The notes: generated by a model from the sequence alone, not told the origin. DNA of 39,404 bases from Thermodesulfovibrio sp. (GCA_013824615.1 PNOC01000032.1:1-39404), one strand, 5' to 3'; numbered from the stretch's first letter, positions 21,756-31,588 are shown. A program made the numbers and translations.

Positions 21756-24290
21756 GTGAATCTATTATTGTTCCAGCGGCCGTCCCGGTATATAAATAAC
21801 GAAATAAACGCCATACATAAATCTGCTGATTTGCGGGTAGCACTGGCATTTCCGGACGTCTATGAAGTCGGCATGTCTCACCTGGGACTCAGGATCCTCT
21901 ACAGCATCATCAATGAGATCCCCTATGCCGCGGCTGAACGCGTTTTTGCTCCCTGGGGCGACCTTGACGATGCGATGAAGGCCCAGGGGGAGTTGCTTGC
22001 CTCCCTGGAGTCGGGACGGCCGCTTAAGGACTTTGATGTTGTCGGCTTCAGCCTTCAGTATGAGCTTGCCTATACCACCGTCCTGAGCATGCTGGACCGG
22101 GGCGGGATCCCTCTGAGAACCGCAGACCGGCTGAATAATCCCAAAACGCCCCTGGTGATCGCCGGTGGCCCATCGACACTTAATCCTTATCCTATGTCCC
22201 CATTTATAGATGCCTTCCTGATCGGTGACGGTGAAGACGCGGTAAAGGAAATTCTCCACTGTTTTAACCAGTGGAAAAAAAATGGAAGTACCGACAGGTA
22301 TGTCCTGCTGAAGGCACTTGCAGAGATTGAAGGTGTTCTGGTTCCGGTGCTCGGCAGGGACAGGACCGTAAAGCGCAGGGTGATCCAGTCGCTTGAAGAC
22401 GCACCATACCCGGTGACCCCGGTCCTGCCGTATACGAGTATTGTCCATGACCGAGTGAATATCGAGATCGCCCGGGGATGCTCCATGGGCTGCAGGTTCT
22501 GCCAGGCAGGCATGGCCTACCGTCCGGTGCGCGAACGGTCGGTGAAGAAGGTCCTTGATCTGGCGGAACAGTCACTCCGGAATACAGGATATGACGACAT
22601 ATCGTTCACCTCCCTCAGTTCAGGAGACTATTCATGCCTGCTTGAGCTCATGCAGGAGTTCAATCGACGGCTCAGTCATAAAAGGGTTGCGATGTCCCTG
22701 CCCTCGCTCAGGGTCGGCTCGGTAAACGCCCCTATGTTGCGTGAACTGAAGGCGGTCAGAAAGACCGGGTTTACCATAGCACCAGAGGCTGGAACAGACC
22801 GGCTCAGGGCGGTCATCAATAAAGATTTCACTGCCGAAACATACAGCCACGCGCTTGAGACCCTGTTTAAGGCAGGGTGGTCAAGCCTGAAGCTCTATTT
22901 CATGACCGGACTGCCGACCGAAACGGATGAGGATATTGCTGCAATCCCGGAGATGGCCCTGCAGGCGATCAGGACCTCGAAAAAGATAACCGGAAGACAT
23001 GCGACGATCAGTGCCGGCGTTTCGTCCTTTATTCCCAAACCTCATACCCCGTTCCAGTGGTTCGGACAGAATGATATTGCAATGATGAAGGAGAAAAACG
23101 ATTTTCTCAGACGCGCCTTTCTGAAAAAAGGCATCAAGTTCAAGGGGCACAATGAAAACATGTCGCTGCTGGAAGCCGTCTTTGCCCGGGGAGACGAATC
23201 CCTTGCCCTCCTGATCGAAAAAGCATGGTCCCTCGGCTGTCGGCTCGACGCCTGGACAGAGTGCTTTAATTTCGAAAAATGGACAGAAGCTGCTGAACTG
23301 TCCGGCATTGATATGCCCAGCTTCGCCGGCAGGGCATACCGGATTGACGATTCCCTTCCCTGGGACACTATCCGTACCGGTGTCACGAAAGAGTTCCTCT
23401 GGAAAGAATACCAGCACGCTCTTTCAGGCACCTTTACCCAGGATTGCAGAAAGCAGTGCCATAACTGCGGGTTATCATGCGGCCAGAACACTGCCGAAAC
23501 AGCATCGACGGCATCACCTCTGCCCACGACGGCATCACAGCGGCAAAGTACGGTGCCTGAGCAGACAATCCGCTACCGGATCAGTTTTACAAAGACCGAC
23601 AAGGCCCGTTTCCTTTCGCACCTTGAGCTGACGACTGCAATTATCCGGGCCTTGAAGCGGGCTGAGTTCCCTCTTAAGTATTCGAGCGGATTCCACCCGG
23701 CACCGAAGCTCTCCTTCGGACCTGCGCTTGGTGTCGGCATAGCCGGGCTGAACGAATATCTGGACCTTGAGCTCGAACTGCCCTTTCATATGCATTCGGG
23801 TATGTTTGCAAGGACCGAGGCAGCTGCCGGTCCCGGGGATATGCTGACTTTACTGAATCTGCATCTGCCGGCCGGAATCAGGGTCAAACAGATAATGCGG
23901 CTGTCAGGCAGGGAAAAATCGCTCAATAGTTTTATAATAAAATACGTGTATGAACTGCGGGGAGCTGACCTCTCAGCAGAAAGTTTCTATAGCCGGGACG
24001 AAATAATCGTCGAACGGAAAAAGGGGATGGTCAATATAAAAACTATGATCGAAACAGTGGAACAGCTTGATCCCAAAACCTTCAGGATAACGGTCAGGGA
24101 CTGCGGTGAAGACAAGGTACGGCTTGATGAGATAACCAGGGCGATATTCGACCTCCCGGCCGTTGACCTTGACATCACCAGAGTCGCCATGTATGGCATG
24201 TATGGAATTGACCGTGCGGCTGGTCCTGCCGCCGGAACTGATATAAAAGCTTGCAGGTGGATTGAGCCTCTGGAGATTGGTGCAGTATGA
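21756..24290 (+). CDS. Radical SAM protein (TIGR03960-type) fused to DUF2344
   Basis: This 844-residue protein joins two parts often encoded side by side. Residues about 1-200 form a B12-binding-like Rossmann domain (RVALAFPDVYEVGMSHLGLRIL, DVVGFSLQYELAYT, PLVIAGGPST). Residues about 230-560 are a radical SAM barrel with cluster motif CSMGCRFC. A further cysteine group (CRKQCHNCGLSCG) and a Ser/Thr/Pro/Gln-rich linker follow. The last 230 residues are DUF2344 (RISFTKTDKARFLSHLELTTAI, KYSSGFHPAPKLSFGPALGVG). The start must be at or after GTG 21756 because TAA lies at 21750. Its stop overlaps rng (ATGA), hinting at a role in RNA or ribosome modification. The function is unproven. Confidence 0.9.
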   Translation: MNLLLFQRPSRYINNEINAIHKSADLRVALAFPDVYEVGMSHLGLRILYSIINEIPYAAAERVFAPWGDLDDAMKAQGELLASLESGRPLKDFDVVGFSLQYELAYTTVLSMLDRGGIPLRTADRLNNPKTPLVIAGGPSTLNPYPMSPFIDAFLIGDGEDAVKEILHCFNQWKKNGSTDRYVLLKALAEIEGVLVPVLGRDRTVKRRVIQSLEDAPYPVTPVLPYTSIVHDRVNIEIARGCSMGCRFCQAGMAYRPVRERSVKKVLDLAEQSLRNTGYDDISFTSLSSGDYSCLLELMQEFNRRLSHKRVAMSLPSLRVGSVNAPMLRELKAVRKTGFTIAPEAGTDRLRAVINKDFTAETYSHALETLFKAGWSSLKLYFMTGLPTETDEDIAAIPEMALQAIRTSKKITGRHATISAGVSSFIPKPHTPFQWFGQNDIAMMKEKNDFLRRAFLKKGIKFKGHNENMSLLEAVFARGDESLALLIEKAWSLGCRLDAWTECFNFEKWTEAAELSGIDMPSFAGRAYRIDDSLPWDTIRTGVTKEFLWKEYQHALSGTFTQDCRKQCHNCGLSCGQNTAETASTASPLPTTASQRQSTVPEQTIRYRISFTKTDKARFLSHLELTTAIIRALKRAEFPLKYSSGFHPAPKLSFGPALGVGIAGLNEYLDLELELPFHMHSGMFARTEAAAGPGDMLTLLNLHLPAGIRVKQIMRLSGREKSLNSFIIKYVYELRGADLSAESFYSRDEIIVERKKGMVNIKTMIETVEQLDPKTFRITVRDCGEDKVRLDEITRAIFDLPAVDLDITRVAMYGMYGIDRAAGPAAGTDIKACRWIEPLEIGAV

Positions 24291-25792
24291 GCAGTGAAAT
24301 ACTGATAAATGTTACCCGGGAAGAGACCCGTGTCGGGCTGCTCGAAGGCGGTCAGGTAGTTGAGTTCTATGTGGAGCGGAAGCGCGACGCAAGTCTCGTC
24401 GGCAATATATTCAAAGGCAAAGTGGTAAAGATCCTCCCCGGCATGCAGTCTGCCTTTGTTGATATCGGCCTCGAAAAAGCGGCCTTTCTCTATGTTGCGG
24501 ATATCAAAGCAGATACCGACGAATATGCCCCCCTGTTTGAGGATGAGGAAAAGGAAAGCCCAATAGAACTTGTATCGCGCCGTGCCCGGTGTGAGGCGAC
24601 GATCGAAGACCTTATCCAGGAAGGCCAGGATCTGCTCGTCCAGGTCTCGAAAGACCCGATCGGCAGCAAAGGAGCCCGTGCCACCTCCTATATAACGCTC
24701 CCGGGGAGATATCTCGTCCTTATGCCGGACGTTGAACATGTCGGTATATCCCGCAGGATCTCTGACGAAGAGGAACGGGCCCGGCTCAGGCAGATTGTCG
24801 GTATGGTTAAACCTTCAGGCTACGGTCTGATTATCCGGACAGCGAGCGAGGATTCGACAGAAGAGGACATCAGGAAAGATCTGGAGTTTCTGCTGCTGCT
24901 CTGGAAAAATATCCAGGAAAGACGTGAAAAAGTGCCTGCCCGCGGACTGCTTTACAGTGACCTTGATCTCGTGTTTCGAAGTGTCCGCGACCTCATGAGC
25001 CATGACGTGGAGCGGCTGACCATAGATTCTGCAGAGGAATATGAACGGATCATCGCATTCGTCAAGACCTACTTCCCAAAGCTCCTCAGCAAAATAGAGT
25101 TATATGAAGAGGCCGAACCGATATTTGATGCCTTCGGTATTGAACTTGACATATCAAGAGCTGTCGGCAGAAAGGTCTGGCTGAAGTCCGGCGGCTATAT
25201 TGTTGTCGACCATACCGAGGCGATGACGGTCATTGATGTTAACACCGGGAAATTTGTCGGCAAAGAGGGCCTCGAAGACACGATACTCAAGACGAATCTT
25301 GAGGCTGTCAAGGAGATCGCCTACCAGATACGGCTGAGAAACCTCGGCGGAATCATTATCATCGACTTTATCGATATGGACAAACCGGAGAACCGGGACA
25401 AACTCTTTAACGCCTTTGTCGAAGCGATGAAAAAAGACCGCGCAAAAAATACCATCTTCCATATCTCCGAACTCGGCCTGATCCAGATGACCCGCAAGCG
25501 GGTGAGGGAAAGCCTCGGCCGCACCCTCAGCACCACCTGTCCGTACTGCGAAGGGAAGGGATTTGTGAAATCTCCCGAGACACTCTGCTACGAAATACTC
25601 CGGACAATCAAGAAGCTTGCACGCCACGGCAGTGAAAAAATCATTATCACCGCGCATCCACTGGTGGCCGAAATGCTCTCTGACGAAGAAATGCTCGGCA
25701 TTGAGGATGTTGAAAGCCAGTACGGGGTGAAGGTGATCGTGCGTGCCGACAACAAGATGCATCAGGAAAACTATGAGGTGAGCTCCTTGTGA
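24287..25792 (+). CDS. rng: Ribonuclease E/G family protein (RNase G)
   Basis: The 501-residue protein is a short RNase G-type member, an endonuclease acting in rRNA and mRNA processing. It has the S1 domain near the N-terminus (GNIFKGKVVKILPGMQSAFVDIGLEKAAFLYV). The catalytic DNase I-like region carries TVIDVNTGKFVG and IIIIDFIDMD, with the metal-binding aspartates, and is followed by the CPYCEGKG zinc-link. There is no long C-terminal scaffold region as in E. coli RNase E. It overlaps the radical SAM-DUF2344 gene upstream and larE downstream (GTGA at 25789), so three genes are coupled. Confidence 0.95.
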   Translation: MSSEILINVTREETRVGLLEGGQVVEFYVERKRDASLVGNIFKGKVVKILPGMQSAFVDIGLEKAAFLYVADIKADTDEYAPLFEDEEKESPIELVSRRARCEATIEDLIQEGQDLLVQVSKDPIGSKGARATSYITLPGRYLVLMPDVEHVGISRRISDEEERARLRQIVGMVKPSGYGLIIRTASEDSTEEDIRKDLEFLLLLWKNIQERREKVPARGLLYSDLDLVFRSVRDLMSHDVERLTIDSAEEYERIIAFVKTYFPKLLSKIELYEEAEPIFDAFGIELDISRAVGRKVWLKSGGYIVVDHTEAMTVIDVNTGKFVGKEGLEDTILKTNLEAVKEIAYQIRLRNLGGIIIIDFIDMDKPENRDKLFNAFVEAMKKDRAKNTIFHISELGLIQMTRKRVRESLGRTLSTTCPYCEGKGFVKSPETLCYEILRTIKKLARHGSEKIIITAHPLVAEMLSDEEMLGIEDVESQYGVKVIVRADNKMHQENYEVSSL

Positions 25793-26679
25793 GTGCTGAT
25801 GGCGAACCTGAACATGAACATGGCCTGGATCAGACTGCCCACAAGACGCCTGACCTGAGCTCTGACCCGGAACTCGACCAGAAATTCTCTGGCCTGCTTG
25901 CAGTCCTGAAGGAGGCCCGGACAGCTGCCCTGGCTTTTTCCGGCGGGGTGGACAGCACCTTTCTTCTGAAGGCCATGGACCTGGCAGGAATGCAGTTCAT
26001 TGCTGTTACTGCCGTCTCCCCAACTATGCCTGAGGCAGATTACCAGAAGGCCCTGTCTTTTGCTGAAGAGGCAGGAGTCAGGCATCTTGTTATCAGAACA
26101 GATGAGCTGGCCAATGAAAAATTCGTCCGAAATGCCCCGGACAGATGTTTCCACTGCAAGGATGAACTTTTTGGCAAAATGGAGAAGATCGCGGAAGAAC
26201 ATCGGCTGGCCTGGATATTTGACGGAACAAATGCAGATGACCTGTTCGACTACCGGCCGGGGCGAAAGGCTGCAAGTCTGCACAGGGTCAGAAGCCCTCT
26301 TGCAGAGTGCAACTTTATGAAACAGGATATCAGGGCCCTGTCGAAGAAACTCGGTCTGCATACCTGGGACCAGCCAGCCTCTCCCTGCCTGTCCTCCCGG
26401 TTTCCCTATGGCTGCAGAATTACTGCCGAAGCCTTGAAGCGGGTTGAGGCTGCAGAGCAGTTTCTTAAATCCCTCGGCCTCGGGCTGGTCAGGGTGCGTG
26501 ATCACGGAGATACGGCCCGCATCGAAGTACAGGGCGGCGATATGCAGCGTTTGACCGAGCCTGCCACCCGTCTGCTCGTGGCAGAACGGTTCCACGAGCT
26601 TGGTTATTTATTCATCTCTCTTGATCTGGAAGGATATAAAACAGGCAGCATGAACCGCGTTCTTGAACAGCAGCATTGA
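25789..26679 (+). CDS. larE: LarE-type ATP-dependent sulfur transferase
   Basis: LarE activates pyridinium dicarboxylate mononucleotide and delivers sulfur for the nickel-pincer cofactor of lactate racemase. The 296-residue protein has an acidic 30-residue extension, then the PP-loop SGGVDSTF (51-58) and FDGTNADD. It has three cysteines: Cys120 and Cys123 in DRCFHCKDE, and Cys200 in ASPCLSSRFPYG. Cys200 matches the sacrificial sulfur-donor position of Lactobacillus LarE. The CxxC plus Cys set suggests the Fe-S cluster type that donates sulfur catalytically. No larA, larB or larC is in the window, so its client could be another nickel-pincer enzyme. Confidence 0.9.
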   Translation: MSADGEPEHEHGLDQTAHKTPDLSSDPELDQKFSGLLAVLKEARTAALAFSGGVDSTFLLKAMDLAGMQFIAVTAVSPTMPEADYQKALSFAEEAGVRHLVIRTDELANEKFVRNAPDRCFHCKDELFGKMEKIAEEHRLAWIFDGTNADDLFDYRPGRKAASLHRVRSPLAECNFMKQDIRALSKKLGLHTWDQPASPCLSSRFPYGCRITAEALKRVEAAEQFLKSLGLGLVRVRDHGDTARIEVQGGDMQRLTEPATRLLVAERFHELGYLFISLDLEGYKTGSMNRVLEQQH

Positions 26680-26692
26680 CAGATCCCTTCCG

Positions 26693-27886
26693 ATGCATTC
26701 CATGAAATCAGCATATAGCAGCGACATTAACAAGTGCGTACGGTGCGGCAGCTGCAAGGCTCTCTGCCCCACCTATGCAGAAGACCCTGTCGAGATGAGA
26801 GGCGCCAGGGGAAGACTCACCCTGCTGCAGGGGCTTTTTGACGGGCGTACATCACCCTCAAAGCTGCTGAACCAGCATATAAACAGCTGCATACTCTGCG
26901 GCGCATGCAACCGGAGCTGTCCGCTCGGAATAGACCTGATGGAGGCCCTTTATCACGGAAGATCTGTCCTGAAAAAGAGCAACCGGATGGGAGCTGTCCT
27001 GCGGGCCCTCACAAAGTTGTCGATAGCCTGGCCTGATATGGCTTACAAGGCAGCGCGCATGGCTCAGAAATCGGTGCTGCCTGCCCTTGCACGTATGGGA
27101 GTCATGCCGGCTATTCCTGAACTTCCCGAATCTCCGCTAAGGGCTGCTGATCAGGTCTTTAAGACCCAGAGAAAGAAGCGGGGGAGAGTGGCGATCTTTA
27201 CCGGGTGCAGCGTTAACTATATCTACCCGCATTTCGGCGAGTCTTTAATTCATGTGCTGCACCGGCTTGACTACGAGGTCATACTCCCAAAAGGCGAGAC
27301 CTGCTGCGGAAGTCCGCTCAGAAGTCTCGGACTCGAGGATGAAGCAGTAGAGCAGGCGAAAAGGAACCACGGAGTATTCAGCAGGCTGAAGGTCGAAGCT
27401 ATTCTGAGTCTCTGCCCGACCTGTACCATGACGCTCAAGCACGAATATCCCAAAATGATCGGAAAAGGGCTCGACCGGGCAATGGACATATCGACCTTCT
27501 TCATCGACAAGCTCGACCATACTGATATGATACAGAAGAAGGCGTTCTTCCATAACCCCTGCCATCTGCAGTTCGGACTCGGGGTCAGCAAGGAACCGAA
27601 AGAGATCATCAAGCGGGCCGGGGTTGAACTCGTCGGGCCGGAACAATCTGCCTGCTGCGGGTTCGGCGGTCTCTTTTGTATGTCGAACAAGCAGCTGTCG
27701 GCGGACCTCCTTGAGAGCCGGGGAGAGACCATCGCCTCTTCAGGTGCGGATACCGTCATAACCTCCTGCCCCGGTTGTATCATGCAGCTGAGCAGGACGG
27801 TAACCGACAGACCGGTGATACATCTTATCGAGCTGATCGAGGACGCCTTTTATTTCAGAGGCGAGGAGCAGAAACTGCTGTTTTAG
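26693..27886 (+). CDS. GlcF-like Fe-S oxidoreductase subunit with CCG domains
   Basis: The 397-residue protein has two 4Fe-4S motifs near the N-terminus, CVRCGSCKALCPTY and CILCGACNRSCPLGIDL. Two CCG modules follow: TGCSVNYIYP with TCCGSPL and LCPTCTM, then NPCHLQ, SACCGFGG and SCPGCIMQL. This is the layout of glycolate oxidase subunit GlcF and of the Fe-S partners of D-lactate dehydrogenases. No GlcD-like flavoprotein is adjacent, so the partner is elsewhere. ATG 26693 or 26702 fits the first cysteine motif; the frame opens further upstream at a TTG inside larE. It follows larE by 13 bases, which together suggests 2-hydroxyacid oxidation. Confidence 0.87.
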   Translation: MHSMKSAYSSDINKCVRCGSCKALCPTYAEDPVEMRGARGRLTLLQGLFDGRTSPSKLLNQHINSCILCGACNRSCPLGIDLMEALYHGRSVLKKSNRMGAVLRALTKLSIAWPDMAYKAARMAQKSVLPALARMGVMPAIPELPESPLRAADQVFKTQRKKRGRVAIFTGCSVNYIYPHFGESLIHVLHRLDYEVILPKGETCCGSPLRSLGLEDEAVEQAKRNHGVFSRLKVEAILSLCPTCTMTLKHEYPKMIGKGLDRAMDISTFFIDKLDHTDMIQKKAFFHNPCHLQFGLGVSKEPKEIIKRAGVELVGPEQSACCGFGGLFCMSNKQLSADLLESRGETIASSGADTVITSCPGCIMQLSRTVTDRPVIHLIELIEDAFYFRGEEQKLLF

Positions 27887-27903
27887 GACAGGGAGGGGAA
27901 ACG

Positions 27904-30573
27904 ATGGCTGACAGACGTTATAAATACATACGCGAGGATTTTGGAGAACTGCCGGTAAAGCTCCATCACCTCACAATATACCTCAACTTCGCAGGGGATC
28001 AGGTGGAGGCTACCAATTGTCTCGAAATGACCGCTTTGCAGAATTTCCGCACGCTCCGGCTTGATGCCAATGGTCTCGACATTATCAGTGTTGCATGGTG
28101 TACAGGTCCGACAGACAAGGGGTCTCCGTTGAGTTATGAATATGTCCGCGATAATAACAGGCTCTTCGTCGACCTCGCAAGGGATATAAAGGCCGGGGAA
28201 AGGTTTTTTCTCAGGACATTCACGCACTGCTTCCCTTCCGATCACATACTTGAGGGGATCTATAAAGATACCACCCCGGCCGGGGCCCCCCAACAGTACA
28301 TATCACAGTGCCAGCAATGGGGATTTCAGCGGATCATGCCGATTTTCGACGACTGCCGCGCCAAATGCACCATGACCACCACCATTGAGGCTGACAGCGC
28401 TTATACTCATCTTATCAGCAACGGCAACATAGATCGGAGACTGAACCCGGACGGAAGGCCTGTGCATAAGGCTGGAGATGCAAAAAGGCAGGTCATCACG
28501 TATGAAAACCCCATCCCGATGGCCCCGTATCTCTTTTTGGTGGGGGCCGGCACATGGGAGACCCTTGAGGAGACGGTGACCTATGAGTCCGGACGGACAG
28601 TAACGCTTGAGTATCTGGTCCCTCCCGGCTGCAGAAATGACGCACGCATACCCATGGACATACTCAAGGAATCTCTGCTCTGGATAGAAAAAACCCAGGG
28701 ATACGCATATACCGGAGACACCTACCGCACGATCTGCATGAACAAATCCAATTTCGGCGGGATGGAGAATGTCGGCAACACAACGATCGTGACCGATGCC
28801 GCATTGATTACGCAGCATACCCTGGACCTGACGCTTCTCTACGCCCATGCGATTATTGTTCACGAATTCGAACACAACCAGTGCGGCAGCGAGACCACCA
28901 TGGACACGCCGTTTGATGTCTGGCTGAACGAGGCCTATACGGTTGATGTGGAAAGGCAGTTCGTCGCCAGCCTCTTCGACCCGTCTTTTATACGGTTGAA
29001 TCAGGTCGACGGAATACGCAACCCTCTCCTTGGGCCCCTTGCCATAGAAGACGCCGGTCATGCCGGACGGATCGTGCGGGAAGGCTTTAACGACCCCGAT
29101 GAACTCATAGACGGCGTTACGTATGTCAAGGCTGCTGAAGTAATCAGGATGCTGCGGCTGATTCTGGGGTCGGAGAAATTCCAGGCAGGCAAAGACCTCT
29201 ATTTTTCACGCTACCGGAACAACAATGCAGATACAGACCAGTTCTTTGCATGCTTTGAAGAGGTCTCGGGCATTTCCCTCGAGCAGTTCAAAAGAGAATG
29301 GCTGTACAGGATCGGATATCCGAAGGTATTTGCCACAACCGGTTATGACCATCATACAAAGCGCTACCACATCCACCTGAGACAGGAAGTCTCGGCGGGT
29401 CAAACTCCCTTTCACCTGCCTGTCGAACTCGCCCTGGTGGACAAAAACGGAAAAGATATCGAGGGGACTCACCAGGTCTTCCAGCTCAGGGAGGCTGAGG
29501 CTGAACTGACATTTGATGATATCCCCGCGGCTCCCGGCTTTGCCTCCATGAACCGTGATTATTCGTTTTACGGAACCTTCATCGACACAAATGCCGGCCC
29601 TGAGGCCAGGGCACTTCAGGCGCGCCTGGACCCCAACTTCTATAACAGGGTTGATGCCATAAGGCAGCTTACCGATAGAGAACGGATCAAGCTTCTTCAC
29701 GACCCCGAAGCTCAGATAGATTCTGCATGGCTGGACCTTTTCGGAGAGATCATTGCCGATGATGATCTTTCCTATTCCCTGAAATCATATTTTCTCCGTA
29801 TCGATGAACAGCCCATGGACCGCAATTACAGCAGATGGTACCAGGAGCTTGTGGTCGCAAAGGAAAGCCTGATGAAGGCAATAAACCGGCGCTGGCGGAG
29901 CCGGCTTAAAGAGCAATTTCACCGGCTGGATACGTATTCTTTCCAGGGTTCATCGGGCGGGCAAACCCAGAAAGACGGGATAGAAGACCGTATGCTTAAA
30001 AACACGCTCCTTGAACTGATCGCAATCGAAGATTCAGAAGAAAGCCATAAAATAGCTTTGGATCATTTTTATGCGGCTACCACCGCTACCGACCGGGTGG
30101 CCGCACTGCACGCCCTGAACCGGAGTTCGGCGGCATCGCGCCGCAGTGTACTCGAAGAGGCCTACTCGTCGTGGAATGCGGACCTCAGCGGCTATGCAAA
30201 TTATCTGCGGGTTGTTGCAGGCGGAACCTGTTCAGATGTCTTTGATATGATAGAGACAGAAAAGAATCGGCCGGGGTTCGATATCAAACAGCCTACATGG
30301 TCAAGGGCGCTCTTTCTGCCTATGGCAACCAACAATAAGATGGTATGGACCGATCAGGGCATCAGATGGATGACGGACACCGTGATAGAGCTTGCGCCCA
30401 TAAATGCGACAACGACGAGCAGGCTGTTAAACACCTTCCAGCATGTAAAGAATTTAAAACCTGCACTCAGGGAAAAGGTCACCGCGGCACTGGAGCTCAT
30501 CGTGCAAAATGTCTCTGAAGAATCAAGCCCCTCGGTATACGGTCAGGCCCATGGCTATCTGCAGAAGATATAA
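27904..30573 (+). CDS. pepN: M1 family metallo-aminopeptidase
   Basis: The 889-residue zinc peptidase removes N-terminal residues from peptides. Zinc ligands are His320 and His324 in HEFEHN and Glu343 in LNEAYT, the exact HExxH-18-E spacing of clan MA. The exopeptidase motif is GGMEN at 285-289, a variant of GAMEN. The N-terminal saddle domain (LHHLTIYLNFAGDQVEATNCLEM) and the long helical C-terminal region agree with PepN-type enzymes. GGGAGGGG lies just before ATG 27904; the open frame upstream overlaps the Fe-S gene in another frame and is not used. Location is cytoplasmic, since no signal is seen. Confidence 0.93.
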   Translation: MADRRYKYIREDFGELPVKLHHLTIYLNFAGDQVEATNCLEMTALQNFRTLRLDANGLDIISVAWCTGPTDKGSPLSYEYVRDNNRLFVDLARDIKAGERFFLRTFTHCFPSDHILEGIYKDTTPAGAPQQYISQCQQWGFQRIMPIFDDCRAKCTMTTTIEADSAYTHLISNGNIDRRLNPDGRPVHKAGDAKRQVITYENPIPMAPYLFLVGAGTWETLEETVTYESGRTVTLEYLVPPGCRNDARIPMDILKESLLWIEKTQGYAYTGDTYRTICMNKSNFGGMENVGNTTIVTDAALITQHTLDLTLLYAHAIIVHEFEHNQCGSETTMDTPFDVWLNEAYTVDVERQFVASLFDPSFIRLNQVDGIRNPLLGPLAIEDAGHAGRIVREGFNDPDELIDGVTYVKAAEVIRMLRLILGSEKFQAGKDLYFSRYRNNNADTDQFFACFEEVSGISLEQFKREWLYRIGYPKVFATTGYDHHTKRYHIHLRQEVSAGQTPFHLPVELALVDKNGKDIEGTHQVFQLREAEAELTFDDIPAAPGFASMNRDYSFYGTFIDTNAGPEARALQARLDPNFYNRVDAIRQLTDRERIKLLHDPEAQIDSAWLDLFGEIIADDDLSYSLKSYFLRIDEQPMDRNYSRWYQELVVAKESLMKAINRRWRSRLKEQFHRLDTYSFQGSSGGQTQKDGIEDRMLKNTLLELIAIEDSEESHKIALDHFYAATTATDRVAALHALNRSSAASRRSVLEEAYSSWNADLSGYANYLRVVAGGTCSDVFDMIETEKNRPGFDIKQPTWSRALFLPMATNNKMVWTDQGIRWMTDTVIELAPINATTTSRLLNTFQHVKNLKPALREKVTAALELIVQNVSEESSPSVYGQAHGYLQKI

Positions 30574-30629
30574 ATAATGCGGTACCTTTTTTGCCTGCAA
30601 CAGATGCCTTGCAATTGCATGAATGTAAC

Positions 30630-31583
30630 ATGATCCTTCCCTGGGACCAGACAAGCAAGCCGCTGATGCTCGCCCCAATGCAGGGGCTTACGAATTGTGC
30701 ACTTCGATCATTATTTGTCGAATGGGTGCGGCCTGACGTAGTATTTACTGAATTTGTAAGAGTCCGTCCCGGCTCGAAGCAGCCGATGTCTGCTGCAGAT
30801 CTGCGTGAAGTGACTTCAACACACCGGGAGGTACCGCTTGTGGTTCAGCTTGTCGGCAGCGACCAGAAGGCGCTGGTCGCTGCGGCGCAAATCGCTCAGG
30901 ATCAGGGCGCCAGGCACATCAATATCAATATGGGATGTCCTCGGGGGCGGATGACTTCAGGGGCAGGCGGGGGAGCTCTCCTGAAATATCCATCGTGCCT
31001 GCCGGAGCTACTCCACGCTGTCAGGGGCGTTGTGCACGGCAGTCTTTCCGTAAAGATGCGATCGGGTTACGACACGCCGGGACAAATATTCACGCTCCTG
31101 CCGATGTTTGAAGACGTCGGACTTGATTTTCTCATTCTGCACGCCCGCACCGTAAAAGAGAAATACGGGGGGCAGGCTGATCATACTGTTTCTGCAGAAG
31201 TTGTAAGGCAGACCACATTGCCGGTAATCGTCAACGGCGATATCAATTCTGCTGCACAGGGGAACGATGTTCTCACCAGCACGAACGCTGCCGGCCTGAT
31301 GCTTGGCCGGGGCGCAATCTGCTCGCCTCTCCTTTTCCAGCGGCTGCGCGGCAAAGGTAGTATAAAGCCAGGCCGGGAAGAACGTGCCGAAGAGTTGGCG
31401 TATTATTTGCGAGAGCTGGTCAGCCGTTACCAAAAGCTCTTCCACGGGAACACCCAGATACTGTATAAACTTAAAGAGGTCGTCTGTTTTATCCTGGATA
31501 CTGACTTTGCCCCTCAAATTAAGGCAATGAAGCGCAGCAAAACCATGGAAGAATTTCTGGGGCATCTGGATCAAATCGGGTGA
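30630..31583 (+). CDS. dus: tRNA-dihydrouridine synthase family protein
   Basis: The FMN enzyme reduces uridine to dihydrouridine in tRNA. Family blocks are PLMLAPMQGLTNCALRSLF, VVFTEFVRV, PLVVQLVGSD, the catalytic cysteine loop INMGCPRGRMTSGAGGGALL, SVKMRSGYD, LHARTVKEKYGGQAD, PVIVNGDINS and GLMLGRGA. From ATG 30630 it has 317 residues; a TTG at 30591 is in frame and would add 13. Subgroup is not clear, although the PRGRMTSGAGG loop departs from the common PA.KV.KKGAGS of DusB. It is 56 bases after the aminopeptidase and ends with its own terminator. Confidence 0.9.
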   Translation: MILPWDQTSKPLMLAPMQGLTNCALRSLFVEWVRPDVVFTEFVRVRPGSKQPMSAADLREVTSTHREVPLVVQLVGSDQKALVAAAQIAQDQGARHININMGCPRGRMTSGAGGGALLKYPSCLPELLHAVRGVVHGSLSVKMRSGYDTPGQIFTLLPMFEDVGLDFLILHARTVKEKYGGQADHTVSAEVVRQTTLPVIVNGDINSAAQGNDVLTSTNAAGLMLGRGAICSPLLFQRLRGKGSIKPGREERAEELAYYLRELVSRYQKLFHGNTQILYKLKEVVCFILDTDFAPQIKAMKRSKTMEEFLGHLDQIG

Positions 31584-31588
31584 TACTG

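Noticed and set aside
26663-26692. TTG 26663 as start of the GlcF-like protein
   Set aside because: It would overlap larE and adds residues not typical of the family; ATG 26693 or 26702 lies close to the first cysteine motif as expected.
27775-27903. 43-residue N-terminal extension of the aminopeptidase
   Set aside because: It overlaps the end of the Fe-S gene in another frame, while a strong ribosome site lies directly before ATG 27904.
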